Positions 9,273 through 24,200 of a stretch of 64,000 nt of DNA are shown here, piece after piece. The notes under the pieces were generated by a model, which had not been told where the DNA came from, did not search any database, and saw only the letters and a program-made list of their open reading frames with translations. The stretch spans positions 3,839,497-3,903,496 of the forward strand of contig OY848921.1 of assembly GCA_963693285.1 (NCBI GenBank), written 5' to 3'. The stretch is from Xestospongia muta. Its lineage: Eukaryota > Porifera > Demospongiae > Haplosclerida > Petrosiidae. The position numbers and the translations under genes are program-made. Each line of letters starts with the position of its first letter. The stretch's first letter is position 1.

Positions 9273-12200
9273 GTTTGTATAGACTAGATACTTTTCATTG
9301 TACACTTAAGTACTTACCCATTAATATTATGACATTAGAAAACATCCACAGAAACACCAAAGTTCTCCATAATTGTAGATTGTTTATTTAATTACTTAGT
9401 ATTAAAAATACTGTTTTAGACACTGTGTTTTACCATTTGATGACAGTAACTTCTAGCAGTTAACATTTAGTTAGCAGTAAGTTACCAGACTACCAGTAAA
9501 TGTTATATGATACCAATATGTACCAGTAGTATATGATACCACTGAATACCTGTATTTAACAGTATGCGTACTTGTATAGTGTTGTACTATCATGATATTA
9601 AGGGGAGGGGAATATTTAGGAAAACTGCTTAAGATCAAATTTGATTTAGCACAGAATCATGTAGAGTCAATTATATTGACTTCAATTTATGAATAAAGTC
9701 ATTATCACATTACAACATAGCTTATTACTTATTTCACTCTTCATCATGTCTAAAGATCTCTCAGTCATAGTAGATTTATCAAGTGCTACTAAAGAGGCAG
9801 TATGATTATTTGACTATATAAATATAAATATACAATCAATAAATTGGTTACAATATATTGGTGCATTCTATCTTTGTGTATACTACTGTGTAGGGATTAT
9901 GTAACTGCTGTAAGACTTAAAACATTGACTCTGATTAATTTGTGGGTGGGGTCTATCTGTAGTGTAGTCCTTCATAACTAGTGATGTTAGTACTTACTAT
10001 TATTTTCAAATCATATATGGGATGGCAATGTTAGTCTGATACATTTACAAAATATTTTTTTGTGATGTGTGTATATCAAAGGTACTACTTGTACTATTAT
10101 TGTCATACATGTGGTTCTAATAATGTACTATTTTAAAAATAAACTGTGTACTATTTTTTATATATAAATTACATATTTTTTATATTTATTATAAGAGATG
10201 AAGTAGTTTGCATTAGGCCTGACATTTAATATTAAGTTGGAATTATTCTCAATTTATAACTATCTAATGGATCTTTTTGACATTGTAGTCAAGTATTTTA
10301 TTACTAAATATTTTGCAAGCAATTGAACGGAAGAAATATTTTTTGTGTGAATTTTTAGACTGCAAGATATCATTTAATGAAATTGACTAGCAAATTCTAT
10401 TCATAATTTATTTATTAATGGTAAACTGATCATACAATAAATAATAATTTTTTTACTATAGAATTATAATCTAGTTGAATTAATTAAAAAAGGTGACTTG
10501 TTGGGAGTTAAAGATGTTCTTTTAAGAGTAGGTGATGTAAATACTAGTGATCATGTAAGTTAATTATGTACATTTAAATTTATGCTACATAAACAAAACT
10601 GAATGTCTACAATTTTAGTTGCTATCTGTTATCTATGTGATACTATTGTGTTACATTATTAAACAAGGAAACTGTTTGATAAAGACATTATTAGATATTT
10701 GTTACTTTATTGTTAGTATTTAATGATATTTTACAATTTACAGTTTGTTTGTTTTACAATAGGACGGATGGACGGATGGAACTTTGTGTGTTTAGTTACT
10801 TCAGTTTGAAAGATGTCCTTTACGTAGTCCAGATATAGTCATGATTTTTATCATGTTGTTTTTAAGTATTATCTTAAAAATATAAAAGCTGGTAAATGTG
10901 ATATAATGTAGTATAATTTCTAACGTTATATAGTACAGTGTTGACATTTTATTTAATTTTTATTCAATAGTTAAGAGATAACTTAACATAAAGAGTTATA
11001 TGTTCCTAGGTCCTAGGTATGGTGGTTTGATAGTATAGACCTAATTCCAAATAATTTTATGTTTGTGTCTTGTTAAACAGTCTGCTTTTTACACTACATG
11101 TACCATACATTTATAATATTATTATTATGTACACTATGTATGACTGTAGTATGTTTATCATGACAAAGTGGACAGATAGAAACAGTTTATTGTGATCAGA
11201 ATATGTTTATACAATTAGTTTAGACGTTAGTAATGATATTTTACAATTTACAGTTTGTTTGTTTTACAATAGATTGGATGGACAGCCCTTCATTATGCAA
11301 GTGATAAAGGACATGTACATGTTGTTGAAGTATTAGTTAACCATGGAGCTGATATCAATGTTGTTACTAAGGTAATTCAGTTAGTGTATTTTACACTGTA
11401 GTTCTTAATTTTTTGGTTTTGTTCATGAATGTTTGTAATCTATTTTAATCTGTGTACCACTACAATGTTCCATACTGAACGTTGTCTGTTCAGTTACTTC
11501 ATTTGAAAAATGTCCTTTACATAGTCCAGATCGTGGTGATTTTCATCTTGTTGTCTTTACATAGTATCTTAAGGAAAACGTTATTTATCTTTCAAGGGCC
11601 ATTTTAGTTGAATTTAACCAGTTTGATGTAATGAAGCAGGGAGAAAACACTCTAGAAAAGTGTTCAACACAAACACTTAATTAATAATGCTGTGCTTGAT
11701 CATGGACACTTGTTTACTTTTTTACTACCAAAAGCATAATAACTTCCATTTTCTAGTATGATTTTAGTCTTTAAGCACAAGCACTGAACCTTTTTTAGCA
11801 TAATGTTTACAGGTCTTCAAAGCATTAGAAAAAGTGCTTTAGTTAGCTAAACTGTAAAAACTCTTGAGTGTTGGTGCCATCTTGTTAGAGAATGTAATAT
11901 AATAATGTCTAAATGTATAAGATTTGTCTGTAGTACTTTTATTTAATTTATGTTTTATTTTACTCTATGTTTATGGTGCTGTGATTTCTTGTCATCTTAA
12001 TGTGTCCTTTAAAATATAATAGTCGGTAAGTGTGATATAATGTAGTATAATTTCTAAGATTATGTAGTTCAATATTGTCATTTTATTTACTACATTATTG
12101 TTATTTCTCTACATTTATGGTGCTATGAATACTTATGATCTGATGTGTCGTTCAAAATATAATAGTTTGTAAGTGTGATATAATGTAGTATAATTTCTAG

Positions 12201-15200
12201 GTTTATATAGTACAGTGTTGTCATTTTATTTATTACTTTATTGTTTATTTCTCTACATTTACGGTGCTATGAAAACTTATAATGTAAGTACTATAATGTA
12301 GTATAATGAAGCAGGGCGAAGACACTTTAGAAAAGTGTTCAACACAAACACTTAATTAATAATGCTGTGCTTGATCACGGACACTTGTTTACTTTTTACT
12401 ACTAAGAACATAATAACTTCAATCTTCTAGTATGATTTTAGTCTTTAAGCACAAACACTGAACCTTTTTTAGCATAATGTTTACAGGTCTTCAAAGCATT
12501 AGAAAAAGTGCTTTAGTTAGCTAAACTGTAAAAACTCTTGAGTGTTGGTGCCATCTTGTTAGAGAATGTAATATAATAATGTCTAAATGTATAACATTTG
12601 TCTGTAGTACTTTTATTTAATTTATGTTTTATTTTACTCTATGTTTATGGTGCTGTGATTACTTGTCATCTTAATGTGTCCTTTAAAATATTATAGTCGG
12701 TAAGTGTGATATAATAGTATAATTTCTAAGATTATGTAGTTCAATATTGTCATTTTATTTACTACATTATTGTTTTTTCTCTATATTTACGCTGCTATGA
12801 AAACTTATTATCTTGATGTGTCCTTTAAAATATAATAGCCAGTAAGTGTGATATACTGTAGTATAATTTCTAAGATTATGTAGTTAAATGTTGTCATTTT
12901 ATTTACTACATTATTGTTTATTTCTCTACATTTACGGTGCTATGAATACTTATGATCTTGATGTGTCCTTCAAAATATAATAGCCGGTAAGTGTGATATA
13001 ATGTAGTATAATATCTAAGTTTATATAGTACAATGTTGTCATTTTATTTATTACATTATATTTTTTTTCTACATTTATGGTGCTATGAATACTTATGATC
13101 TTGATGTGTCCTTCAAAATATAATAGCCGGTAAGTTTGATATAATGTAGTATAATTTCTAAGTTTATATAGTACAGTGTTGTCATTTTATTTATTACATT
13201 ATATTTTTTTTTCTACATTTATGGTGCTATGAATACTTATGATCTTGATGTGTCCTTCAAAATATAATAGCCGGTAAGTTTGATATATTGTAGTATAATT
13301 TCTAAGTTTATATAGTACAGTGTTGTCATTTTATTCATTACATTATTTTTTTTTTTCTACATTTATAATGCTATGAATACTTATGATCTTGATGTGTCCT
13401 TCAAAATATAATAGCCGGTAAGTTTGATATAATGTAGTATAATTTCTAAGTTTATATAGTACAGTGTTGTCATTTTTTACTATATTATTGTTTTTTTCTC
13501 TACATTTATGGTGCTCTGAATACTTATGATCTTGATGTGTCGTTCAAAATATAATAGCCGGTAAGTGTGATATAATGTAGTATAATTTCTAGGTTTATAT
13601 AGTACAATGTTATCATTTTATTTATTACATTATTGTTTTTTCTCTATCTTTACGGTGTTATGAATGTTATGATCTTGATGTGTCCTTCAAAATATAATAG
13701 TTTGTAAGTGTGATATAATGTAGTATAATTTCTAAGTTTATATAGTACAGTGTTGTCATTTTATTTATTACTTTATTGTTTATTTCTCTACATTTACGGT
13801 GCTATGAAAACTTATGATCTTGATGTGTCCTTCAAAATATAATAGTCGGTAAGTGTGATATAATGTAGTATAATTTCTAAGTTTATATAGTACAGTGTTG
13901 TCATTTTATTTATTACATTATATTTTTTTTTCTACATTTATGGTGCTATTAATACTTATGATCTTGATGTGTCCTTCAAAATATAATAGCCGGTAAGTTT
14001 GATATAATGTAGTATAATTTCTAAGTTTATATAGTACAGTGTTGTCATTTTATTTATTACATTATTGTTTTTTCTCTATCTTTACGGTGTTATGAATGTT
14101 ATAATCTTGATGTGTCCTTCAAAATATAATAGTTTGTAAGTGTGATATAATGTAGTATAATTTCTAAGTTTATATAGTACAGTGTTGTCATTTTATTTAT
14201 TACTTTATTGTTTATTTCTCTACATTTACGGTGCTATGAAAACTTATGATCTTGATGTGTCCTTCAAAATATAATAGTCGGTAAGTGTGATATAATGTAG
14301 TATAATTTCTAAGTTTATATAGTACAGTGTTGTCATTTTATTTATTACATTATATTTTTTTTTCTACATTTATGGTGCTATTAATACTTATGATCTTGAT
14401 GTGTCCTTCAAAATATAATAGCCGGTAAGTTTGATATAATGTAGTATAATTTCTAAGTTTATATAGTACAGTGTTGTCATTTTATTTATTACATTATTGT
14501 TTTTTCTCTACATTTACGGTGCTATGAATGTTATGATCTTGATGTGTCCTTCAAAATATAATAGTCGGTAAGTGTGATATAATGTAGTATAATTTCTAAG
14601 TTTATATAGTACAGTGTTGTCATTTTATTTATTACTTTATTGTTTATTTCTCTACATTTACGGTGCTATGAAAACTTATGATCTTGATGTGTCCTTCAAA
14701 ATATAATAGTCGGTAAGTGTAATATAATGTAGTATAATATCAAAGTTTATATAGTACAATGTTGTTATTTTATTTATTACATTATTGTTTTTTCTCTACA
14801 TTTACTGTGCTATGAATACTTATGATCTTGATGTGTCCTTCAAAATATAATAGCTGGTAAGTGTGATATAATGTAGTATAATATCTAAGTTTATATAGTA
14901 CAATGTTGTCATTTTATTTATTACATTATATTTTTTTTTCTACATTTATGGTGCTATGAATACTTATGATCTTAATGTGTCCTTCAAAATATAATAGCCG
15001 GTAAGTTTGATATAATGTAGTATAATATCTAAGTTTATATAGTACAATGTTGTCATTTTATTTATTACATTATATTTTTTTTTCTACATTTATCGTGCTA
15101 TGAATACTTATGATCTTGATGTGTCCTTCAAAATATAATAGCCGGTAAGTTTGATATAATGTAGTATAATTTCTAAGTTTATATAGTACAGTGTTGTCAT

Positions 15201-18200
15201 TTTATTTATTACATTATTGTTTTTTCTCTACATTTACGGTGCTATGAATACTTATGATCTTGATGTGTCCTTCAAAATATAATAGTCGGTAAGTGTGATA
15301 TAATGTAGTATAATTTCTAAGTTTATATAGTAGAGTGTTGTCATTTTATTTATTACATTATTGTTTTTTCTCTACCTTTACGGTGCTATGAATACTTATG
15401 ATCTTGATGTGTCCTTCAAAATATAATAGTCGGTAAGTGTGATATAATGTAGTATAATATCTAAGTTTATATAGTACAATGTTGTCATTTTATTTATTAC
15501 ATTATATTTTTTTTTCTACATTTATGGTGCTATGAATACTTATGATCTTGATGTGTCCTTCAAAATATAATAGTCGGTAAGTTTGATATAATGTAGTATA
15601 ATATCTAAGTTTATATAGTACAGTGTTGTCATTTTATTTATTACATTATATTTTTTTTTCTACATTTATGGTGCTATGAATACTTATGATCTTGATGTGT
15701 CCTTCAAAATATAATAGCCGGTAAGTTTGATATAATGTAGTAAAATTTCTAAGTTTATATAGTACAGTGTTGTCATTTTATTTATTACTTTATTGTTTAC
15801 TTCTCTACATTTACGGTGCTATGAAAACTTATGATCTTGATGTGTCCTTCGAAATATAATAGTCAGTAAGTGTAATATAATGTAGTATAATATCTAAGTT
15901 TATATAGTACAATGTTGTTATTTTATTTATTACATTATTGTTTTTTCTCTACATTTACTGTGCTATGAATACTTATGATCTTGATGTGTCCTTCAAAATA
16001 TAATAGCCGGTAAGTGTGATATAATGTAGTATAATATCTAAGTTTATATAGTACAATGTTGTCATTTTATTTATTACATTATATTTTTTTTTCTACATTT
16101 ATGGTGCTATGAATACTTATGATCTTGATGTGTCCTTCAAAATATAATAGCCGGTAAGTTTGATATAATGTAGTATAATATCTAAGTTTATATAGTACAG
16201 TGTTGTCATTTTATTTATTACATTATATTTTTTTTTCTACATTTATGGTGCTATGAATACTTATGATCTTGATGTGTCCTTCAAAATATAATAGCCGGTA
16301 AGTTTGATATAATGTAGTATAATTTCTAAGTTTATATAGTACAGTGTTGTCATTTTATTTATTACATTATTGTTTTTTCTCTACATTTATGGTGCTATGA
16401 ATACTTATGATCTTGATGTGTCCTTCAAAATATAATAGCCGGTAAGTGTGATATAATGTAGTATAATATCTAAGTTTATATAGTACAATGTTGTCATTTT
16501 ATTTATTACATTATATTTTTTTTTCTACATTTATGGTGCTATGAATACTTATGATCTTGATGTGTCCTTCAAAATATAATAGCCGGTAAGTTTGATATAA
16601 TGTAGTATAATATCTAAGTTTATATAGTACAATGTTGTCATTTTATTTATTACATTATATTTTTTTTTCTACATTTATCGTGCTATGAATACTTATGATC
16701 TTGATGTGTCCTTCAAAATATAATAGCCGGTAAGTTTGATATAATGTAGTATAATTTCTAAGTTTATATAGTACAGTGTTGTCATTTTATTTATTACATT
16801 ATTGTTTTTTCTCTACATTTACGGTGCTATGAATACTTATGATCTTGATGTGTCCTTCAAAATATAATAGTCGGTAAGTGTGATATAATGTAGTATAATT
16901 TCTAAGTTTATATAGTAGAGTGTTGTCATTTTATTTATTACATTATTGTTTTTTCTCTACCTTTACGGTGCTATGAATACTTATGATCTTGATGTGTCCT
17001 TCAAAATATAATAGTCGGTAAGTGTGATATAATGTAGTATAATATCTAAGTTTATATAGTACAATGTTGTCATTTTATTTATTACATTATATTTTTTTTT
17101 CTACATTTATGGTGCTATGAATACTTATGATCTTGATGTGTCCTTCAAAATATAATAGCCGGTAAGTTTGATATAATGTAGTATAATATCTAAGTTTATA
17201 TAGTACAGTGTTGTCATTTTATTTATTACATTATATTTTTTTTTCTACATTTATGGTGCTATGAATACTTATGATCTTGATGTGTCCTTCAAAATATAAT
17301 AGCCGGTAAGTTTGATATAATGTAGTAAAATTTCTAAGTTTATATAGTACAGTGTTGTCATTTTATTTATTACTTTATTGTTTACTTCTCTACATTTACG
17401 GTGCTATGAAAACTTATGATCTTGATGTGTCCTTCGAAATATAATAGTCAGTAAGTGTAATATAATGTAGTATAATATCTAAGTTTATATAGTACAATGT
17501 TGTTATTTTATTTATTACATTATTGTTTTTTCTCTACATTTACTGTGCTATGAATACTTATGATCTTGATGTGTCCTTCAAAATATAATAGCCGGTAAGT
17601 GTGATATAATGTAGTATAATATCTAAGTTTATATAGTACAGTGTTGTCATTTTATTTATTACATTATATTTTTTTTTCTACATTTATCGTGCTATGAATA
17701 CTTATGATCTTGATGTGTCCTTCAAAATATAATAGCCGGTAAGTTTGATATAATGTAGTATAATTTCTAAGTTTATATAGTACAGTGTTGTCATTTTATT
17801 TATTACATTATTGTTTTTTCTCTACATTTATGGTGCTATGAATACTTATGATCTTGATGTGTCCTTCAAAATATAATAGCCGGTAAGTGTGATATAATGT
17901 AGTATAATATCTAAGTTTATATAGTACAATGTTGTCATTTTATTTATTACATTATATTTTTTTTTCTACATTTATGGTGCTATGAATACTTATGATCTTG
18001 ATGTGTCCTTCAAAATATAATAGCCGGTAAGTTTGATATAATGTAGTATAATATCTAAGTTTATATAGTACAGTGTTGTCATTTTATTTATTACATTATA
18101 TTTTTTTTTCTACATTTACGGTGCTATGAATACTTATGATCTTGATGTGTCCTTCAAAATATAATAGCCGGTAAGTTTGATATAATGTAGTAAAATTTCT

Positions 18201-21200
18201 AAGTTTATATAGTACAGTGTTGTCATTTTATTTATTACATTATATTTTTTTTCTACATTTATGGTGCTATGAATACTTATGATCTTGATGTGTCCTTCAA
18301 AATATAATAGCTGGTAAGTTTGATATAATGTAGTATAATTTCTAAGTCTATTTAGTAGTATGATGTTGTTATTTTATGTGTTTTAGTATATTTTCCTAAT
18401 TTATGTAAATGTTTTCAGGAAGGATCTACTCCAGTCATGTTAGCAGTAATGAATGGACACAAAGATGTTGTATTGCTTTTAATGCAAAAAGGAGCCAATC
18501 TAGGCCATGTTAACAAAGTAAGTGTTCACATACTTATCTTATATTATGAACTATGTATAACTGAAAGTTAAAAAGCAAGTTATTTGTCCTTAAAAGACTG
18601 TCATTATGTGTTATATAAAGGTTCAATTGTTTTTGATATAATAACGATAATATGATACAAAGGTCTTATCATAATTTGATAAAAATGATAAATGTTCCTT
18701 TCATTACTTGTACATCTATTAGTTTTCAAATTAATGTCACTAGAGACCAAGAGATGATGAAACGTCTTGTTTTTCATAATTGTTTCAATGACCAGTTGAG
18801 GAGCACATATAAATGTAGTAGTAAAGCTTATAATGTAAAGTGATAACTTGTTGAGTTTTAAGTTGTTCTATTGCAATAGAAAATAGAGAAACAGTGTTTG
18901 TCATAGAAACTATAAATATTTGTAATCTACTTCCTATTGTTGAATACCAGTATAGGTATTTGTATGTTGAGGTAATGACTTGTACATAGTATCTGTTTGT
19001 CCATTAATATCTAATGTTGATTATTAATGGACTAGTTTATCTGTTTACTAACTATTGTTTTTACAACAGTTAATGAGATTATTTAAGTCTTGTTTTCCAT
19101 CCTTTTGTCTCATTTGTATGCTTATTGATAAAGTTAACAAGTATACAATTTAAAGGTTGTCATTGTTTATTTTATAAATATAGACAGAAAAGTAACACTA
19201 ATTTATACATGTAATTAACAGACATATATGATGATAGATATTGCAGTGTATTAGTCAATAATATATCAGGAAGTCATCTATATAAAGTACAAAAGTGACA
19301 ATAGTTAACAGATAACTTAACATAAAGAGCTATATGTTCCTAGGTCCTAGGAGTGGTGGTTTGATAGTATAGACCTAATTCCAAATAATTTTATGTTTGT
19401 GTCTTGTTAAACAGTCTGGTTTTTACACTACATGTACCATACATTTATAATATTATTATTATGTACACAATGTATGACTGTAGTATGTTTTACATGACAA
19501 AGTGGACAGATAGAAACAGTTTATTGTGATCAGAATATGTTTATACAATTAGTTTAGACGTTAGTAATGATGTTTTACATTTTACAGTTTGTTTGTTTTA
19601 CAATAGGATGGATGGGCAGCCCTTCATTATGCTAGTGATAAAGGACATGTACATGTTGTTGAAGTATTAGTTAACCATGGAGCTGATATCAATGTTGTTA
19701 CTAAGGTAATTCAGTTAGTGTATTTTACACTGTAGTTCATAATTTTTTGGTTTTGTTCATGAATGTTTGTAATCTATTTTAATCTGTGTACCACTACAAT
19801 GTTCCATATTGAATGTTGTCTGTTCAGTTACTTCATTTTGAAAAATGTCCTTTACATAGTCCAGATAGTCATGATTTTCATCTTGTTGTCTTTACATAGT
19901 ATCTTAAGGAAAACGTTATTTATCTTTCAAGGGCCATTTTAGTTGAATTTAACCAGTTTGATGTAATGAAGCAGGGCGAAGACACTTTAGAAAAGTGTTC
20001 AACACAAACACTTAATTAATAATGCTGTGCTTGATCACAGACACTTGTTTACTTTTTACTACTAAGAACATAATAACTTCAATCTTCTAGTATGATTTTA
20101 GTCTTTAAGCACAAGCACTGAACCTTTTTTAGCATAATGTTTACAGGTCTTCAAAGCATTAGAAAAAGTGCTTTAGTTAGCTAAACTGTAAAAACTCTTG
20201 AGTGTTGGTGCCATCTTGTTAGAGAATGTAATATAATAATGTCTAAATGTATAACATTGTCTGTAGTACTTTTATTTAATTTATGTTTTATTTTACTCTA
20301 TGTTTATGGTGCTGTGATTTCTTGTCATCTTAATGTGTCCTTTAAAATATTATAGTCGGTAAGTGTGATATAATAGTATAATTTCTAAGATTATGTAGTT
20401 CAATATTGTCATTTTATTTACTACATTATTGTTTTTTCTCTATATTTACGCTGCTATGAAAACTTATTATCTTGATGTGTCCTTTAAAATATAATAGCCA
20501 GTAAGTGTGATATACTGTAGTATAATTTCTAAGATTATGTAGTTAAATGTTGTCATTTTATTTACTACATTATTGTTTATTTCTCTACATTTACGGTGCT
20601 ATGAATACTTATGATCTTGATGTGTCCTTCAAAATATAATAGCCGGTAAGTGTGATATAATGTAGTATAATATCTAAGTTTATATAGTACAATGTTGTCA
20701 TTTTATTTATTATATTATATTTTTTTTCTACATTTATGGTGCTATGAATACTTATGATCTTGATGTGTCCTTCAAAATATAATAGCCGGTAAGTTTGATA
20801 TAATGTAGTATAATTTCTAAGTTTATATAGTACAGTGTTGTCATTTTATTCATTACATTATATTTTTTTTCTACATTTATAATGCTATGAATACTTATGA
20901 TCTTGATGTGTCCTTCAAAATATAATAGCCGGTAAGTTTGATATAATGTAGTATAATTTCTAAGTTTATATAGTACAGTGTTGTCATTTTATTCATTACA
21001 TTATATTTTTTTTCTACATTTATAATGCTATGAATACTTATGATCTTGATGTGTCCTTCAAAATATAATAGTTGGTAAGTGTAATATAATGTAGTATAAT
21101 ATCTAAGTTTATATAGTACAATGTTGTCATTTTATTTATTACATTATTGTTTTTTCTCTACATTTACGGTGCTATGAATCTAATGATCTTGATGTGTCCT

Positions 21201-24200
21201 TCAAAATATAATAGTTTGTAAGTGTAATATAATGTAGTATAATTTCTAAGTTTATATAGTACAGTGTTGTCATCTTTTACTATATTATTGTTTTTTTCTC
21301 TACATTTACTGTGCTCTGAATACTTATGATCTTGATGTGTCGTTCAAAATATAATAGCCGGTAAGTTTGATATAATGTAGTATAATTTCTAAGTTTATAT
21401 AGTACAGTGTTGTCATCTTTTACTATATTATTGTTTTTTTCTCTACATTTATGGTGCTCTGAATACTTATGATCTTGATGTGTCGTTCAAAATATAATAG
21501 CCGGTAAGTTTGATATAATGTAGTATAATTTCTAGGTTTATATAGTACAGTGTTGTCATTTTATTTATTACATTATTGTTTTTTCTCTATCTTTACGGTG
21601 CTATGAATGTTATGATCTTGATGTGTCCTTCAAAATATAATAGGGGGTAAGTGTGATATAATGTAGTATAATTTCTAAGTTTATATAATACAGTGTTGTC
21701 ATTTTATTTATTACTTTATTGTTTATTTCTCTAAATTTACGGTGCTATGAAAACTTATGATCTTGATGTGTCCTTCAAAATATAATAGTCGGTAAGTGTG
21801 ATATAATGTAGTATAATATCTAAGTTTATACAGTACAGTGTTGTCATTTTATTTATTACATTATATTTTTTTTTCTACATTTATGGTGCTATGAATACTT
21901 ATGATCTTGATGTGTCCTTCAAAATATAATAGCCGGTAAGTTCGATATAATGTAGTATAATTTCTAAGTTTATATAGTACAGTGTTGTCATTTTATTTAT
22001 TACATTATTGTTTTTTCTCTACATTTACTGTGCTATGAATACTTATGATCTTGATGTGTCCTTCAAAATATAATAGCCGGTAAGTGTGATATAATGTAGT
22101 ATAATTTCTAAGTTTATATAGTACAGTGTTGTCATTTTATTTATTACGTTATTGTTTATTTCTCTACATTTATGGTGCTATGAAAACTTATGATCTTGAT
22201 GTGTCCTTCGAAATATAATAGTCGGTAAGTGTAATATAATGTAGTATAATATCTAAGTTTATATAGTACAATGTTGTCATTTTATTTATTACATTATTGT
22301 ATTTTCTCTACATTTATGGTGCTATGAATACTTATGATCTTGATGTGTCCTTCAAAATATAATAGTCGGTAAGTGTGATATAATGTAGTATAATATCTAA
22401 GTTTATATAGTACAGTGTTGTCATTTTATTTATTACATTATTTTTTTTTTCTACATTTATGGTGCTATGAATACTTATGATCTTGATGTGTCCTTCAAAA
22501 TATAATAGCCGGTAAGTTTATTATAATGTAGTATAATTTCTAAGTTTATATAGTACAGTGTTGTCATTTTATTTATTACATTATTGTTTTTTCTCTACAT
22601 TTACGGTGCTATGAATGTTATGATCTTGATGTGTCCTTCAAAATATAATAGTTTGTAAGTGTGATATAATGTAGTATAATTTCTAAGTTTATATAGTACA
22701 GTGTTGTCATTTTATTTATTACTTTATTGTTTATTTCTCTACATTTACGGTGCTATGAAAACTTATGATCTTGATGTGTCCTTCGAAATATAATAGTCGG
22801 TAAGTGTAATATAATGTAGTATAATATCTAAGTTTATATAGTACAATGTTGTCATTTTATTTATTACATTATTGTATTTTCTCTACATTTATGGTGCTAT
22901 GAATACTTATGATCTTGATGTGTCCTTCAAAATATAATAGCTGGTAAGTGTATAATAATGTAGTATAATATCTAAGTTTATATAGTACAGTGTTGTCATT
23001 TTATTTATTACATTATATTTTTTTCTCTACATTTATGGTGCTATTAATACTTATGATCTTGATGTGTCCTTCAAAAAATAATAGCTGGTAAGTTTGATAT
23101 AATGTAGTATAATTTCTAAGTTTATATAGTACAGTGTTGTCATTTTATTTATTACATTATTGTTTTTTCTCTACCTTTACGGTGCTATGAATACTTATGA
23201 TCTTGATGTGTCCTTCAAAATATAATAGGGGGTAAGTTTGATATAATGTAGTATAATTTCTAAGTTTATATAGTACAGTGTTGTCATTTTATTTATTACA
23301 TTATATTTTTTTTTCTACATTTATGGTGCTATGAATACTTATGATCTTGATGTGTCCTTCAAAATATAATAGCTGGTAAGTTTGATATAATGTAGTATAA
23401 TTTCTAAGTCTATTTAGTAGTATGATGTTGTTATTTTATGTGTTTTAGTATATTTTCCTAATTTATGTAAATGTTTTCAGGTAGGATCTACTCCAGTCAT
23501 GTTAGCAGTAAGGAATGGACACAAAGATGTTGTATTGCTTTTAATGCAGAAAGGAGCCAATCTAGGCCATGTTAACAATGTAAGTGTTCACATACTTATC
23601 TTATATTATGAACTATGTATAACTGAAAGTTAAAAAGCAAGTTATTTGTTCTTAAAAGACTGTCATTATGTGTTATATAAAGGTTCAATTGTTTTTGATA
23701 TAATAACGATAATATGATACAAAGGTCTTATCATAATTTGATAAAAAGTGATAAATGTTCCTTTCATTACTTGTACATCTATTAGTTTTCCATTTAATGT
23801 CACTAGAGACCAAGAGATGATGAAACGTCTTGTTTTTCATAATTGTTTGAATGACCAGTTGAGGAGCACATATAAATGTAGTAGTAAAGCTTATAATGTA
23901 AAGTGATAACTTGTTGAGTTTTAAGTTGTTCTATTGCAATAGAAAATAGAGAAACAGTGTTTGTCATAGAAACTATAAATATTTGTAATCTACTTCCTAT
24001 TGTTGAATATCAGTATAGGTATTTGTATGTTGAGGTAATGACTTGTACATAGTATCTGTTTGTCCATTAATATCTAATGTTGATTATTAATGTATGTTAA
24101 GTCTTGTTTTCCATCCTTTTGTCTCATTTGTATGCTTATTGATAAAGTTAACAAGTATACAATTTAAAGGTTGTCATTGTTTATTTTATAAATATAGACA

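Noticed and set aside
9049..9282. Second frame overlapping the first ankyrin-gene exon
   Set aside because: Shadow of the 66-base repeat in another frame; the main frame joins the next exon in phase 0.
12006..18350. CRISPR-like array
   Set aside because: Repeats are contiguous, about 144 bp, without unique spacers, and lie in an intron of a eukaryotic gene.
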